Virus record (IMG/VR): IMGVR_UViG_3300036832_000887
Coordinates: 1 to 44,173 of that record
Direction: 5' to 3' (one strand)
DNA: 44,173 nucleotides
Source: a virus
Of this stretch, positions 1 to 8,410 are shown in pieces. Below the pieces are notes generated by a model. That model saw only the letters and a list, made by a program, of their open reading frames with translations, was not told where the DNA came from and made no database searches. Numbering within the stretch: position 1 is the first letter of the stretch; each line of letters begins with the position of its first letter. Both the position numbers and the translations under genes were made by a program.

Positions 1-127
1 GCTTGGACCGCGACCCAGTCGATGTTGTTAAAGGCCGCCCATTCTGGCTGGGCCAGCGCCATCATTTTTTGCAGACCCTGGAGATACTCCAACCGCTGGT
101 TCGTGGCTGTCGTCCGCTCGGTCTCAA
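1..127. repeat. Terminal copy of circular overlap (left)
   Basis: These 127 bases are identical to 44047-44173. The scaffold reading frame continues without a break when the two copies are merged. The size equals a common assembler k-mer length, so the repeat is most simply the signature of a circular assembly graph (circular or terminally redundant DNA). It is not evidence of a biological direct terminal repeat. The unique circle is 44,046 bp. Confidence 0.93.
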
Positions 128-572
128 AGGCCCGGCGGTTTTCGGCAGCCTCCTGACTGCGTTGGGTCAGCACGGCCTCGCGTTGGCTCTCCCGCCGCAC
201 AATCGTCTGCTGCAGGGCGGGTGGGAGCTGGCTGAAAGCCTGCTTCTCTTCGTCATTCCACGACTGAGGCGCGGCGATGGCAGCAGCCGGCGGCGGCTGT
301 TCGCCCTGGTCTCGGTCGTCCTCTTCCCCGGTGGGCCGACCCTCGTCGGCTCCGGTATCGGGCGGCTCATCGCCGTCAGATTTCGGTGGCGGCTCGCGCG
401 GCGGGGTTGCCGGCGGCGGCTGCTTGTCGTCGTCCGCGCCAAACAGCAGGCCGGCAATCGCATCGCCAGCCGTGCGGACATCATCGACCACATAGGAATG
501 ATCCTGGCCGTTGGACGCGGGCGCAGGAGGAGACGCGCCGCCGGGGCCGGCAGCGGGGGCTGTGCCAGTCAT
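1..572 (-). CDS. Scaffold-like capsid assembly protein, N-terminal part (crosses contig join)
   Basis: The ATG is at 572. The frame stays open to base 1 and continues at 44046 down to a stop at 43536, giving about 360 residues. Residues 1-105 are rich in Pro, Gly, Asp and Glu and look disordered. From about residue 105 the sequence becomes a charged, glutamine-rich helix (SWNDEEKQAFSQLPPALQQ and onward). The gene lies directly upstream of the major capsid gene and downstream of the portal. That position and the acidic-then-coiled composition are typical of internal scaffolds, which guide shell assembly and then leave or are cleaved. No sequence motif proves the role. A minor internal head protein is the alternative. 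Confidence 0.75.
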   Translation of the reverse strand, partial: MTGTAPAAGPGGASPPAPASNGQDHSYVVDDVRTAGDAIAGLLFGADDDKQPPPATPPREPPPKSDGDEPPDTGADEGRPTGEEDDRDQGEQPPPAAAIAAPQSWNDEEKQAFSQLPPALQQTIVRRESQREAVLTQRSQEAAENRRAFETERTTATNQRLEYLQGLQKMMALAQPEWAAFNNIDWVAVQ

Positions 573-680
573 GGGAACCTCAATATTTCATGTTGCTGCC
601 GGCAACGGCGGCTGGTTAACCTACGTTCGCCGTGGCGCGGCTACAGAGAGAGCGCAGAACCTTGCCGATGAGCCGGTGCG

Positions 681-1016
681 CTAGGCCGCTTCTCGATCCT
701 GGCGCAGCTTGGCGGCGTCGCGGTAGTGGATCAGCTTTTGCCGCACCAGCTCCAGCGCCTGGAGCATGCGGTAGGCCTCCTCGCGCGTGACCGTCTCGGT
801 GGGCTTGCTGCCGACAAAGGACTGGTAGACCTCGACGCGGATCTCGTGGAAGGCCTCGGCCAGGGTCGGGTCGCCTAAGAGACGCACGGCTGCCGAGCCG
901 CGCCGGATGATGTCGCCGAGCGGTGGCGGCTCCTGTTGCGGATCGTAGGGCAACGGTGTTGGCGTCAACGGCCCCTCGGGCGGCCCGTATATCAACTTTC
1001 GCAACGGTTCCCACAT
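681..1016 (-). CDS. Small protein between portal and scaffold
   Basis: This 111-residue protein starts at the ATG whose A is the last base of the portal TGA (TGATG), so translation is probably coupled to the portal. A GTG three bases upstream is an alternative start. Residues 1-40 are proline-rich. The rest is predicted helical, with many charged residues (EEAYRMLQALELVRQKL). I do not recognise a family. Its place between portal and scaffold suggests a head-assembly role, which is inference only. A gap of about 100 bases follows before the scaffold start at 572, with nothing evident in it. Confidence 0.7.
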   Translation of the reverse strand: MWEPLRKLIYGPPEGPLTPTPLPYDPQQEPPPLGDIIRRGSAAVRLLGDPTLAEAFHEIRVEVYQSFVGSKPTETVTREEAYRMLQALELVRQKLIHYRDAAKLRQDREAA

Positions 1017-3385
1017 CACGCGCCGGCCTGGGGTTGCGGCCGCAGGCTCGCCTGGTGCATCGCGAGCTGGTGCGCGTTATCGGCCTTGAGCCGCTCGACC
1101 GCGAGGTCGTTGGCGGCGCGCAGGCGCTCGATCTCCATGTCGTTATTCGCCTTGAGCTGCTGGATGGCGAAATCGTGCTCCAGCTTCTGGCTGGCGAGCT
1201 GCTTCTGCTGGTCGAGCTGCTGCTGGTTGATCGTCATCTCGTGCTGCGCCTTCTGGCTGGCGAGCTGCTGCTGATGCCCCGCCTTTTGCTCGTTGAGCTG
1301 AGCCTCGTTCTGGTTCTTTTGCTGCTGGATCTGCAGCTCACCCTGCACCTGGGCCTGGATCGCCTGCGCCTGCGGGTCGGGCTTGGGCGGCTGCGGCGGG
1401 CCGGTGACGCTGGGCGGCGGCGGCACGGTCGGGTCTTGCACCGCCCAGTTCGATTTGAACCCGGCGTTCTCGCTGAGCTTGGTAACCGTGTCGTAGAGGT
1501 TTTTGCCGTAGACCAGCGGGCCGCTGATCCCGCCCTGGGCCAGGACGATTTGCTGCTGGACGCTGAGCAGCGACATCAGGTGCGCCATGATCTGATCGCG
1601 GTTGCCGGTGCCCAGGCCGACCGAGACCGTGACCTGCATGTCGTTTTTCCACTGCGCCGGGTCGGTCTGCAGCGGCGCGCCTGATACGCGAATGATACGC
1701 TCCTGCTGGGCGTGCTTTTTCACCAGGCCGAGGATGCCGCGCACCATCTTCTGCACGCTAAAGGCAAAGATCCGAGCGATCAGCTCGACGCGCTGCGCGG
1801 CGGCCTGCTGGATGAGATTGACCCCGGTGGCGGTCTTGTTCAACGCGTCGGGGTCGAGGCCCTGGTTGTGCCGGCTGATCCCGGTGCGGACCTCGGCGGT
1901 TTGGTCCATGTACTCGACCAGGCCCTGCGCCTTCTCCGCGACAAAGGGCGTGACCAACGGGACGACGCCATCGGCCTGGCGGGTGCGGACCAGACCGCCC
2001 GGCTTGCTGGTCAGCAGATCCTCATAGGTCTCGTCAGTCGCCGCGCCCTCGACCACAAGATGGCGCGGGTTATTGGTCAGGTAGATGTTGTCGAGCATCT
2101 GCCGGATCAGCGTCGACTTGATGCGCTGCAGATCCATCACGAGGTCGGCAACGCTCATCCCGACCAGCTTGTGCGGCATCGGCACCGGGCAGAGGTAGTC
2201 GAACGGGATCTCGTCCACCTCCTCGATGTCGGGCTTGCCTTTCTTGGTCAGGATGACGGCGGCGCGGTTGACGGTCGTGACCTTGAGCAGCTCGGCGATG
2301 CCGTCGCCGTCATAGTCGGCCATCACATAGCTTTCTTCCCGCCAGTAGCGCGCCATCGGCGGGTCGGTGCGGTCGTTGGTGTAGGGCATGTCGTCGTCTG
2401 GCAGAAACCGCTGCAGACGCTCGGGGTTGTAATCATCGATGTCGTTCCACTGGACGGCATCGAGGCATTCCTTGTCAAAACCCTCCTGCAGGAGCTGGGT
2501 CTGGGTGACCGGCGAACGGTGGCACAGGAAGGGGGTCTCCTCGCGCGTCGAGCGGCGGCTAAAGAGGATCTCCTCGGGCGGGACGTTCATCAGCCTGATC
2601 CGGCCCTGCTTACGAGTGACGCGGATCTTGCAATCGTAGAGCTGCGGCGGCGGCTGCGGCGGCTGTCCTGGCATCTGCGGCGGGATCGGCTGCGGCGCGT
2701 CCTCGCCCATCCCTGACGGTGTCGGGGCCGGGTAGGCGCGCTCCTCCAGCACCTCGACCTCGGCGCTGCTATTGGGGTCGTTGAGGTCGCGCAGCTTGGC
2801 GGCGTATTCGTCCTCGGTCAGGCCTGTAAAAGAGTTGGTTTCTCTTATGCGCTCCTCAGACCACCACCGCTTAATCCATCCAACTTTTTGTAACAGCCCG
2901 TCTTTGAACCAATCATGCAACAGGAGAAATCCGTCGTTATCGACATTGAATACATGATTTGTGTAGACGGTTGCTTGCCGCGCGGCCTCCTCGGGATCGA
3001 GCGGCGGTGGCATGCCGGGCGCGGTCGGCGGCGGCGTCATCGTCGTGCGGATCGGGGCCAGCTCGGCAATCGTGTCGCTGGCGGTAAAGATCCGCAGCAG
3101 CGCCGGCAACACCCACTCGACCGTCTCCAGCACGGTCAACATGACCACTTTGGAGCGGTTCTGACCTGGCGGCGGGTCGGCAAACTCCTGGCCTTGGTAG
3201 TACTTCAGCAGCTCCTGCCGCTCGTTGGCGAGCTTGCCGTTCTCCGCGCCGACCGCCTGGTTTAGCTCGCGGCGCACGATGTCCTTTAGCTCGTCGGCCG
3301 GCATCGTCCGGCTAGTGTCGCGCCGCTTGGCGCGGCGGATATAGTCGGTCGAGCTGGGGAACGGCTCGCTACTGTCGAGCGGCAT
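1016..3385 (-). CDS. Portal protein, P22/SU10-like
   Basis: The protein forms the dodecameric ring at one head vertex through which DNA is packaged and ejected. The chosen start (MPLDSSEPF) gives 789 residues and a 17-base overlap with the gene upstream. The open frame extends 20 codons further, but that stretch is atypical. The N-terminal third contains features common in this portal class (LKYYQGQEF, SKVVMLTVLETVEWVLPALLRIF), followed by a wing/stem region with a D-Y-D-G-D-G-I-A-E segment. The last 130 residues are a Gln-rich coiled coil with repeated A-S-Q-K units, matching the helical barrel of P22-type portals. It lies close to the large terminase gene, as usual. Confidence 0.88.
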   Translation of the reverse strand: MPLDSSEPFPSSTDYIRRAKRRDTSRTMPADELKDIVRRELNQAVGAENGKLANERQELLKYYQGQEFADPPPGQNRSKVVMLTVLETVEWVLPALLRIFTASDTIAELAPIRTTMTPPPTAPGMPPPLDPEEAARQATVYTNHVFNVDNDGFLLLHDWFKDGLLQKVGWIKRWWSEERIRETNSFTGLTEDEYAAKLRDLNDPNSSAEVEVLEERAYPAPTPSGMGEDAPQPIPPQMPGQPPQPPPQLYDCKIRVTRKQGRIRLMNVPPEEILFSRRSTREETPFLCHRSPVTQTQLLQEGFDKECLDAVQWNDIDDYNPERLQRFLPDDDMPYTNDRTDPPMARYWREESYVMADYDGDGIAELLKVTTVNRAAVILTKKGKPDIEEVDEIPFDYLCPVPMPHKLVGMSVADLVMDLQRIKSTLIRQMLDNIYLTNNPRHLVVEGAATDETYEDLLTSKPGGLVRTRQADGVVPLVTPFVAEKAQGLVEYMDQTAEVRTGISRHNQGLDPDALNKTATGVNLIQQAAAQRVELIARIFAFSVQKMVRGILGLVKKHAQQERIIRVSGAPLQTDPAQWKNDMQVTVSVGLGTGNRDQIMAHLMSLLSVQQQIVLAQGGISGPLVYGKNLYDTVTKLSENAGFKSNWAVQDPTVPPPPSVTGPPQPPKPDPQAQAIQAQVQGELQIQQQKNQNEAQLNEQKAGHQQQLASQKAQHEMTINQQQLDQQKQLASQKLEHDFAIQQLKANNDMEIERLRAANDLAVERLKADNAHQLAMHQASLRPQPQAGA

Positions 3386-3614
3386 CGTCTTGACCCTCGG
3401 GATTGACCGGCGCGGCAGGCAACGGTTCGATGGGCGTGCGGCCATGCAGCGCGCGCAGCGTGTTGATCTGCCCCTGCAGGCTGCCCAGCCGCATCTTGAG
3501 GACCGAGATCTCGGCGCGCAGCTCCTTATCGACCTGCAGCGCCTCGACCACGGCCTCCAGCCGCTCTACCCGGCCTTTTAGCTCGCGGTAGAGAACGGCG
3601 TCGTGCTGGCTCAT
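3369..3614 (-). CDS. Small coiled-coil protein upstream of portal
   Basis: The 81-residue protein is almost entirely a predicted coiled coil, with heptad-like Leu, Val and Ile spacing (LKGRVERLEAVVEALQVDKELR) and a short proline-rich tail. Its ATG overlaps the stop of the previous gene by four bases (ATGA), and its end overlaps the portal start by 17 bases. I do not recognise a family. A structural or assembly helper role is guessed from its place in the head operon. Confidence 0.7.
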   Translation of the reverse strand: MSQHDAVLYRELKGRVERLEAVVEALQVDKELRAEISVLKMRLGSLQGQINTLRALHGRTPIEPLPAAPVNPEGQDDAARQ

Positions 3615-3844
3615 TTCTTCTCGCGGGTCTCGCGGTGCTCGGTGTGCAGCGCGGGAGCGGTCGACGGCGCGGACTGGTGCGCGGGCGGATGCGCCTTCGC
3701 CTGCTCCGCGTTTGCCTTGGCGACGGCTTCCTCATTGGCGGCCATCTGCTCTTGCAGCGACGGCAGCGGCTCGCCAAGCAGCTTGCCCATCGAGCCAGGG
3801 TCGTTCGCCAGGACCATTTCCATCAGGCGGGCAAAATCGCTCAT
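3611..3844 (-). CDS. Small charged protein with MSDF-R-ME start
   Basis: The 77-residue protein begins MSDFARLMEMV and continues with an Ala/Glu/Lys-rich helix and a Pro/His tail. The neighbour upstream begins MSDFSRVMEQA, so the two share an N-terminal signature although the rest differs. The ATG overlaps the upstream stop as ATGA, so the two are co-translated. A purine-rich site precedes the start (the plus strand reads cctcctttg just above it). Function unknown; a head-associated minor protein is possible. Confidence 0.68.
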   Translation of the reverse strand: MSDFARLMEMVLANDPGSMGKLLGEPLPSLQEQMAANEEAVAKANAEQAKAHPPAHQSAPSTAPALHTEHRETREKK

Positions 3845-4191
3845 GCTTTCCTCCTTTGAGTAGCGGGTGTGCCGACCGGCACGCCGTCGCTCGCGACCGA
3901 GGTCGAGCCGCCGACATTGGTAGCCGTGACCAGGCAGTCGACCGTGTGGCCGTCATCCTCCTCGCGGAGCAGGTACGTGGAGCCACTGCCGCCACCGATG
4001 TAGGTGCCGTCATTGCGCCACTGGTAGTCGTAGCTGCCCGGCGAGCCGTCCCAGTTACCCATCGTGCAGGTCAGCGTCGCGCCGGGCGCGACCTGGCCCT
4101 CTCCTTCCACATAAGCGTGCGGAATATCGGTATTGACAGGCGGCGGGGTTACCTCGGCAGCCTGCTCCATAACCCGCGAGAAATCGCTCAT
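3841..4191 (-). CDS. Ig-like domain protein of the head module
   Basis: The 116-residue protein starts at MSDFSRVMEQA; an in-frame ATG 36 bases upstream is less likely. After a short linker, residues 30-105 form one bacterial/phage Ig-like domain. It has Cys in the T-L-T-C-T strand, a core Trp and Gln in Y-Q-W, a D-x-G-x-T turn and the closing strand with Cys (VDCLVTATNVGGS). Such domains decorate heads or tails and may bind carbohydrate weakly. It sits just downstream of the terminase large subunit, before the portal. A decoration or minor capsid protein is the most likely role. The fold is clear from the motif pattern; the role is inferred. Confidence 0.75.
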   Translation of the reverse strand: MSDFSRVMEQAAEVTPPPVNTDIPHAYVEGEGQVAPGATLTCTMGNWDGSPGSYDYQWRNDGTYIGGGSGSTYLLREEDDGHTVDCLVTATNVGGSTSVASDGVPVGTPATQRRKA

Positions 4192-4213
4192 GCGCGCTCT
4201 CCTCCGAAGGTCG

Positions 4214-5551
4214 TTAAACCACGGCAAGGTCGGGGTACTTGATCGTGCGGGTCATCCCGGCGTTGCGCAGGTTGGCGAGCGCCAGGTAGCGCAGGGCGTC
4301 GGCAGCGTGGCTTGTCCAGTCGTGCAGCGGCCGGTCTGAGTAGGTGCGCAGCGCCTCGTTCCACGAGCGCCGGTAATTCTGCAGCGCCGAGATCCCGCGC
4401 GCGCATTTGTCGGCGTCAAACCAGCAGCGCGGCAGCATCATCCGCGTCGCGTTGATCCCGTCCTCGATGCTCTGCTTGGAGACAATCATGGCGCGGCCGA
4501 GACCGAGGCTGCGCAGTGTCTCCAGGCGGCTGCGGCCGGTGCCCAGCTCACGCGCCTCGGCATCGTGCGGCAGCGCGTGATCGCCCCATTTCCAAGGCCG
4601 CTTGTCCAACTCGCGCACATACCAGTCGAGACCGACGCCCGAGTTCTCGATGTAGTCGATCAGCCGCACCTCGGACCCGACGAGCTGAACACACCAGATC
4701 GCGGTGGCGTCGCCAATCCCGAGATCCCAGGCGGTGTGAACCGGCAGCGTCGGCTCGTGCGGCACGCGGGTGATGCGGCGCTCCTTCTCGGCCGCCTCCA
4801 TCAGCGTGCCGTAGTAGCTGCCCATGACGCCGGCATCAAAGCTGACCAGATACTCCTGCCTATAGCGCGCCTCGCCATCGTCGGGGCCAAATTCGCGGAT
4901 CAGCTCGCGGTGCTCTTGCTCAAGCAGTTCGGCGGTAAAGACGTTGGTCTCGGTGGCGGGGAGCTGCTCGGCAAACCAGTGCTTGTCCTGGCGCGCGGCC
5001 TCGTAAAAGGTCGAGGCGTGGTTGCGGCCTCGGGGTGTGGTGATAAAGAGTGCCCAGCCGTCGTTCTCAGCGATGATCGGGCGCAGATAGCCCCAGGCCG
5101 AGGGGTCGGCCAGGGCGAACTCCGAGAACACCACACCAACCGGCGGCGAGCCGACCAGGCTGTTGTAATTGTCCGACCCGACAAGCTGCCAGAGGCTGCC
5201 GTTCTTAAAGCGGATCGCCATGTCGGTCTCGCGCGTGCTTTCGCGCAGACCCTGGGGAAAGGCCTCATTGATCCGGCGCTTGCCGGTGTGCGGATTGACC
5301 GCATCCCACACCGCTTTGCGGGCCTGGTTGGCCTCGGGCAGCATGTGCCAGTAGACACCGACCCGCATATGCGCGGCGCTGGCGGTCCAGTGCAGGCAGA
5401 CCTCGTCCTTGCCGGCGCGGCGATGCCAGATCGCGACGGCTCGCTTGCCGCCCCGCTCCAGATAATTCCACAGATCCTGCTGGTAGGGTCTGGGCCGCCA
5501 CCCGTTATAGGGCAGGCGGAAATTTCGCTCGGGGTTATCGAGCGGCGTCTC
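4214..5551 (-). CDS. terL: Terminase large subunit (ATPase/nuclease); 5' end shifted out of frame
   Basis: The protein pumps DNA into the head and cuts it. From the first in-frame codon (5551) it has about 445 residues. A Walker-A-like loop HRRAGKDE lies at residues 43-50 and a Walker-B-like strand ends in V-V-F-S-E-F. The C-terminal nuclease contains AWDLGIGDATAIW and a closing D-W-T-S-H-A-A-D-A-L-R. The conserved N-terminus (RLPYNGWRPRPYQ) is present but has no ATG in frame. The coupled ATG at 5561 (TGATG with the previous stop) is in another frame, and TAA closes it after eight codons. A +1 shift at the CGA-TAA codons (5540-5535), or a sequence error, would join them. The fold assignment is firm; the start is unresolved. 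Confidence 0.88.
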   Translation of the reverse strand, partial: ETPLDNPERNFRLPYNGWRPRPYQQDLWNYLERGGKRAVAIWHRRAGKDEVCLHWTASAAHMRVGVYWHMLPEANQARKAVWDAVNPHTGKRRINEAFPQGLRESTRETDMAIRFKNGSLWQLVGSDNYNSLVGSPPVGVVFSEFALADPSAWGYLRPIIAENDGWALFITTPRGRNHASTFYEAARQDKHWFAEQLPATETNVFTAELLEQEHRELIREFGPDDGEARYRQEYLVSFDAGVMGSYYGTLMEAAEKERRITRVPHEPTLPVHTAWDLGIGDATAIWCVQLVGSEVRLIDYIENSGVGLDWYVRELDKRPWKWGDHALPHDAEARELGTGRSRLETLRSLGLGRAMIVSKQSIEDGINATRMMLPRCWFDADKCARGISALQNYRRSWNEALRTYSDRPLHDWTSHAADALRYLALANLRNAGMTRTIKYPDLAVV

Positions 5552-5560
5552 TCAGCCCCA

Positions 5561-6382
5561 TCAGCGTGCCCCCTCAAGCGCTTCCAGGCGGACCGTAAGT
5601 TGCTGCAGCGCGCCGATGAGATGAGCGACCAGCGGCATCAGATCGACGCCGAGAGTTTCACCGCTATCGGTCACCGCCTCGGGAATAAGTCCGGCGATAT
5701 CCTGCGCGGTGAAGCCGCAACTCCAGTGCGGGCGCTGCCAGACCTCCTCGCCGACCTCGACCGGCAGCCAGTCAAACTGATAGAGCGGGATCTGGCCGAT
5801 GACGCCCAGGCAATCGGCCGCCATCGGTGCGATGTCGGTCTTGAGCCGCGCGTCCGAGGTGACAAACTGGATTTGCCCAACCTGCGTGCCGCCGACGTAG
5901 GACCACAGCGCGCCATTCCAGCCAAAGGCAAAATCATTGGCGCCGAGGCTGTTTGAGTAGGAAATGCCCGGCCCATTGACAGCGATATCGCCGTAGAAGG
6001 TTGCGTGTTGGGTCGCGCCGGCAAGTGTCAGAATGGCGGTGCCGGGGTTGTTGAGAAAGGAGTAAGTACCATTGCCGGTCGGCAACTGCATCGCGATATT
6101 GCTGGCGTCGCCGGAGAGATTGCCATTACCGGAGCCGACCGCGCCGGCCAGCCAGAGCTGATGCCCCTGAAGATAGGCGGCTCCGCCGAATGCGGTTGTG
6201 CTGCTGTGGGTTGCGGCCCCGCTGACGGTGAGGCTCCCGCTGACAGTGCCGCCGGTGAGCGGCAAATACGGCCCACCGGGCGCGCTCACCGCCACCCACT
6301 TGGTCCCGTCCCACTGCCACGTCCCAGCACCGCCGGTAAACTGCTGGCCGTTGGTCGGGCTGTTCGGATAGTCGAGAGCCAT
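5561..6382 (-). CDS. Tail fibre/spike with C-terminal S74 intramolecular chaperone
   Basis: The 273-residue protein has an N-terminal phage-fibre segment (PTNGQQF, WQWDGTKWVAV), a Gly/Ser/Thr-rich middle typical of trimeric beta-structure, and a C-terminal Peptidase S74 domain from about residue 175. The auto-cleavage Ser-Asp-x-R-L-K-x-D site is visible (SDARLKTDI), followed by the expected Y-x-F-x-W, G-F-x-A-Q-D and a final coiled coil. In this family the chaperone assembles the trimer and then cuts itself off. It starts by TGATG overlap with the collagen-like fibre gene. It probably contributes to receptor binding, perhaps as the tip of that fibre. Confidence 0.85.
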   Translation of the reverse strand: MALDYPNSPTNGQQFTGGAGTWQWDGTKWVAVSAPGGPYLPLTGGTVSGSLTVSGAATHSSTTAFGGAAYLQGHQLWLAGAVGSGNGNLSGDASNIAMQLPTGNGTYSFLNNPGTAILTLAGATQHATFYGDIAVNGPGISYSNSLGANDFAFGWNGALWSYVGGTQVGQIQFVTSDARLKTDIAPMAADCLGVIGQIPLYQFDWLPVEVGEEVWQRPHWSCGFTAQDIAGLIPEAVTDSGETLGVDLMPLVAHLIGALQQLTVRLEALEGAR

Positions 6383-7731
6383 CAGCTAGCGCTCACCCAT
6401 TGCGTGCTCGTCCCGTCATTGAACCAGAGGTAAAGCTTGCCGCCCGTGCTGTCCCACCAGAGCTGACCGACTTGCGGCGAGGCGGGCGCGGTCGCCGAGA
6501 TCGTGGCAACCGCTACACCGCTCGCGGCAGCCGTCAGCCGCCCTTGTGCGTCCACCGTGATCGAGGCCTGCGTATAGCTGCCGGGCGCAACCGCCGTATT
6601 GGCGAGCGCCGGGGCCGCATCCGAGCGCATAAAGGTCGTCGCCGAGCCATTAATGGCCGTGCCGGATACTGTGGCCGTGGGGTTGGCGGCGGTCGGCGCT
6701 GCCGTCAGCGTCACCCAGGAAGGATTGGCGCTGGCCCCGCCGGATTGTAGAACCTGACCAGCAGTGCCGGGCGCCAAGGCGGCCCAGACGGCAGAACCGC
6801 GATAGAGGACCTGTCCTTGGGTGGCGGCGCCGACCAGCACATCGATAAGCGATGTCAGCGAGCGGTAAGTCGGCATCGCCGCGCTGCCATTGGAGCCTAA
6901 AATCGTGCCGTTGGCCCCCGGCGAGATCGCAAAAAATCCACTGACATTACCGGCAAAGACCGCATTTGCCGTTAGCGTCGTCAGTCCGGTGCCGCCATTG
7001 GCAACAGCGACCGGCGTGCTGAGCGACAGCGTGACGGTGCCGGTCGTGCCGCCGCCCGTCAGGCCGGTGCCTGCCGTAACGCCGGTGATCGTCCCGCCGC
7101 CGGTCCCGTTTGCCGCCGTCGTAATGCGGCCTTGGGCGTCGATGGTCAGGTTGGTGTTGGTGTAGCTGCCCGCCGCAACCGCCGTGTTGGCAAGAAAAAC
7201 GGTGTTTGGCGTCGTGCCGGTGTTGAGACTGAGACCCGTGCCGGTCTGCCAGTTTGGCCCTTGCGGCCCAGTCGGGCCGGCGGGGCCGGGAACCGTGCTG
7301 TCAGCGCCCGTCGCCCCCGTGGCTCCCGTTGGTCCGGTCGGTCCCGCAGCGCCTGGGTTGCCTTGCGCCCCCGTTGCACCCGTTGCTCCTGCTGGTCCCT
7401 GCGCGCCTGCAGAACCCGTTGCACCTGTCGCGCCGGTCGCCCCAGTCGCCCCCATCATCGCGCTGTTGGCGATGACCCACTGACTGCTGTTGGCGTCGGT
7501 ATAGTAAACGTAGAGCTGCCCCGAGACGCTGTCCCACCAGAGGTCGCCATCGAGCGGCGAGGCGGGCGGCGTGTCCGATGTCGGTATTTCCGATGTCCCG
7601 CCGCCACCACTGCCACCCGCGATCGAGCGCCAGGTCTGCCCGGTATCGTCCCAGTAGGCCAGCATGTCGCCACTGGCCGGCACCGTATAGAGCGGCGTCA
7701 CCGCCAATGAGCCAGCGACCGGAGTACTCAT
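6382..7731 (-). CDS. Collagen-like tail fibre protein
   Basis: About 449 residues from MSTPVAGS; an in-frame ATG two codons upstream is also possible. Residues 5-85 include two fibre motifs ([27 protein letters not shown]). About residues 90-165 consist of Gly-X-Y collagen triplets ([21 protein letters not shown]), which form trimeric rods. The rest is a beta-rich shaft with repeats such as VAxGSYTxxxxTxDAQGRxT occurring twice. The D-L-W-W-D-S motif near the N-terminus returns at the C-terminus as Q-L-W-W-D-S. No Shine-Dalgarno is obvious. It is the first gene of the leftward virion block and is coupled to the S74 fibre. Confidence 0.85.
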   Translation of the reverse strand: MSTPVAGSLAVTPLYTVPASGDMLAYWDDTGQTWRSIAGGSGGGGTSEIPTSDTPPASPLDGDLWWDSVSGQLYVYYTDANSSQWVIANSAMMGATGATGATGATGSAGAQGPAGATGATGAQGNPGAAGPTGPTGATGATGADSTVPGPAGPTGPQGPNWQTGTGLSLNTGTTPNTVFLANTAVAAGSYTNTNLTIDAQGRITTAANGTGGGTITGVTAGTGLTGGGTTGTVTLSLSTPVAVANGGTGLTTLTANAVFAGNVSGFFAISPGANGTILGSNGSAAMPTYRSLTSLIDVLVGAATQGQVLYRGSAVWAALAPGTAGQVLQSGGASANPSWVTLTAAPTAANPTATVSGTAINGSATTFMRSDAAPALANTAVAPGSYTQASITVDAQGRLTAAASGVAVATISATAPASPQVGQLWWDSTGGKLYLWFNDGTSTQWVSAS

Positions 7732-7828
7732 CGGCATTCTCGATAATTGTCGCGGGTTACGGTTAATCGGGTCTTGCTGGCCCCCGTTGGTGAGAGCAAC
7801 ATGACACTAACAAACCTGGGGAGGCCGT
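7732..7828. other. Divergent intergenic region with an operator-like near-match
   Basis: This 97-base gap separates the leftward virion block from rightward small genes. At 7786-7800 it contains GTTGGTGAGAGCAAC, one mismatch from the 15-bp motif found at seven other control regions. A clear promoter for the virion block could not be identified; nothing close to TTGACA plus TATAAT at 17 bp is present. Phage-specific or activator-dependent late transcription is possible. Confidence 0.35.
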
Positions 7829-8017
7829 ATGGCAACGAAGCGCTACCGCATTCATTTTGTCGCCAGCTTCGACCAGATTGTCATCGCCAGGGACGGCACT
7901 CACGCGCGGGAGGTCGCCGAGCTGCTGCAGACGACCCTGGCGCTGGAGCTGACCAACCAGGGCAGCGACACGCACTGCCGCTGGAACCATATCGAGCCGG
8001 TGGCTGATGCCGATTAA
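7829..8017 (+). CDS. Small hypothetical protein
   Basis: The 62-residue protein starts with ATG after a good Shine-Dalgarno (GGGGAGG, spacing 4). It begins basic (MATKRYRIHFVASFDQIVIA) in an alternating beta-like pattern, then has one helix and an acidic end. It resembles the small alpha/beta proteins of unknown function common in phage accessory regions, but I recognise no family. It is the first gene rightward from the intergenic control region. Confidence 0.65.
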   Translation: MATKRYRIHFVASFDQIVIARDGTHAREVAELLQTTLALELTNQGSDTHCRWNHIEPVADAD

Positions 8018-8069
8018 ACCCGAGCTGCTCGCCCGTCTTTGGCGGCTCCAACGACCAGCGCAAAAATGA
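8007..8069 (+). CDS. Possible 20-residue coupling ORF
   Basis: An ATG inside the end of the preceding gene opens a 20-codon frame, MPIKPELLARLWRLQRPAQK. Its TGA overlaps the ATG of the next gene (ATGA at 8066-8069). It fills the gap between two genes exactly, so it may carry ribosomes across. The basic, helical peptide may have no other function. Chance cannot be excluded. Confidence 0.3.
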   Translation: MPIKPELLARLWRLQRPAQK

Positions 8070-8281
8070 CCCTCATCGACGCGGTGATCGCCAGCACCAT
8101 CGAGCGCTGCGCGCGGGTCTGCGAGGCGATGGCGGCGGCACCGTGGAATTTAGCGGCCGACAGCGAGATCGCGCGTGCTTGGCACGCCGCCCGGTCGAGC
8201 GGTCAGCGCCACGCCGCCGCGCAGATCCGCGCCCTCAAATCAGCGCAGACCGGGGAGAAAGAGAAAGAGCGCCAGGAGTAG
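8066..8281 (+). CDS. Small hypothetical protein (ERCARVCE type)
   Basis: The 71-residue protein starts at MTLIDAVIASTIERCARVCEAM. Short phage proteins of the form I-x-x-A-x-x-x-x-I-E-R-C-A-x-V-C-E are common and of unknown function. It is all-helical and ends in a Glu/Lys-rich tail. No good Shine-Dalgarno precedes the ATG. The ATGA overlap with the short ORF upstream suggests coupling instead. Its last 42 bases overlap a gene on the opposite strand. Confidence 0.6.
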   Translation: MTLIDAVIASTIERCARVCEAMAAAPWNLAADSEIARAWHAARSSGQRHAAAQIRALKSAQTGEKEKERQE

Positions 8282-8398
8282 CGCGGCGATCCACGCGAGC
8301 CAGCCGCTCGCCCAGGTAAATTGCGTCGCCTGCGGCACCGGCAGCAGCGCCAGAAACCACAGGAAGAGGTCAACGACCAAGAGGATCTCGATCACCAT
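8240..8398 (-). CDS. Small two-helix membrane protein (antisense)
   Basis: The 52-residue protein is very hydrophobic, with two probable membrane helices (IEILLVVDLFLWFLALLPV and WLAWIAALLLALFLFL), a short polar turn and a basic end. The start follows GGGAG at 7-8 bases spacing. That ribosome site is the complement of the one used by the rightward gene at 8411, and only 12 bases separate the two starts. A holin-like or accessory membrane role is possible. Its 3' end overlaps the rightward 71-residue gene, which lowers confidence. Confidence 0.45.
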   Translation of the reverse strand: MVIEILLVVDLFLWFLALLPVPQATQFTWASGWLAWIAALLLALFLFLPGLR

Positions 8399-8410
8399 CA
8401 GGAGGCTCCC

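Noticed and set aside
1-127. Biological direct terminal repeat (as in T7-like phages)
   Set aside because: The length of exactly 127 and the fully identical ends match an assembly k-mer overlap. Nothing in the sequence shows packaged ends.
1712-5956. Long rightward open frames (334 and 463 codons) opposite portal, terminase and fibre genes
   Set aside because: They are antisense shadows produced by high G+C third positions. They overlap well-recognised leftward genes, lack ribosome sites and encode atypical Arg/His/Gln-rich products.
7250-7460. Tandem DNA repeat or CRISPR-like array
   Set aside because: The periodicity is 9 bp and encodes Gly-X-Y collagen triplets in frame. There are no spacers.
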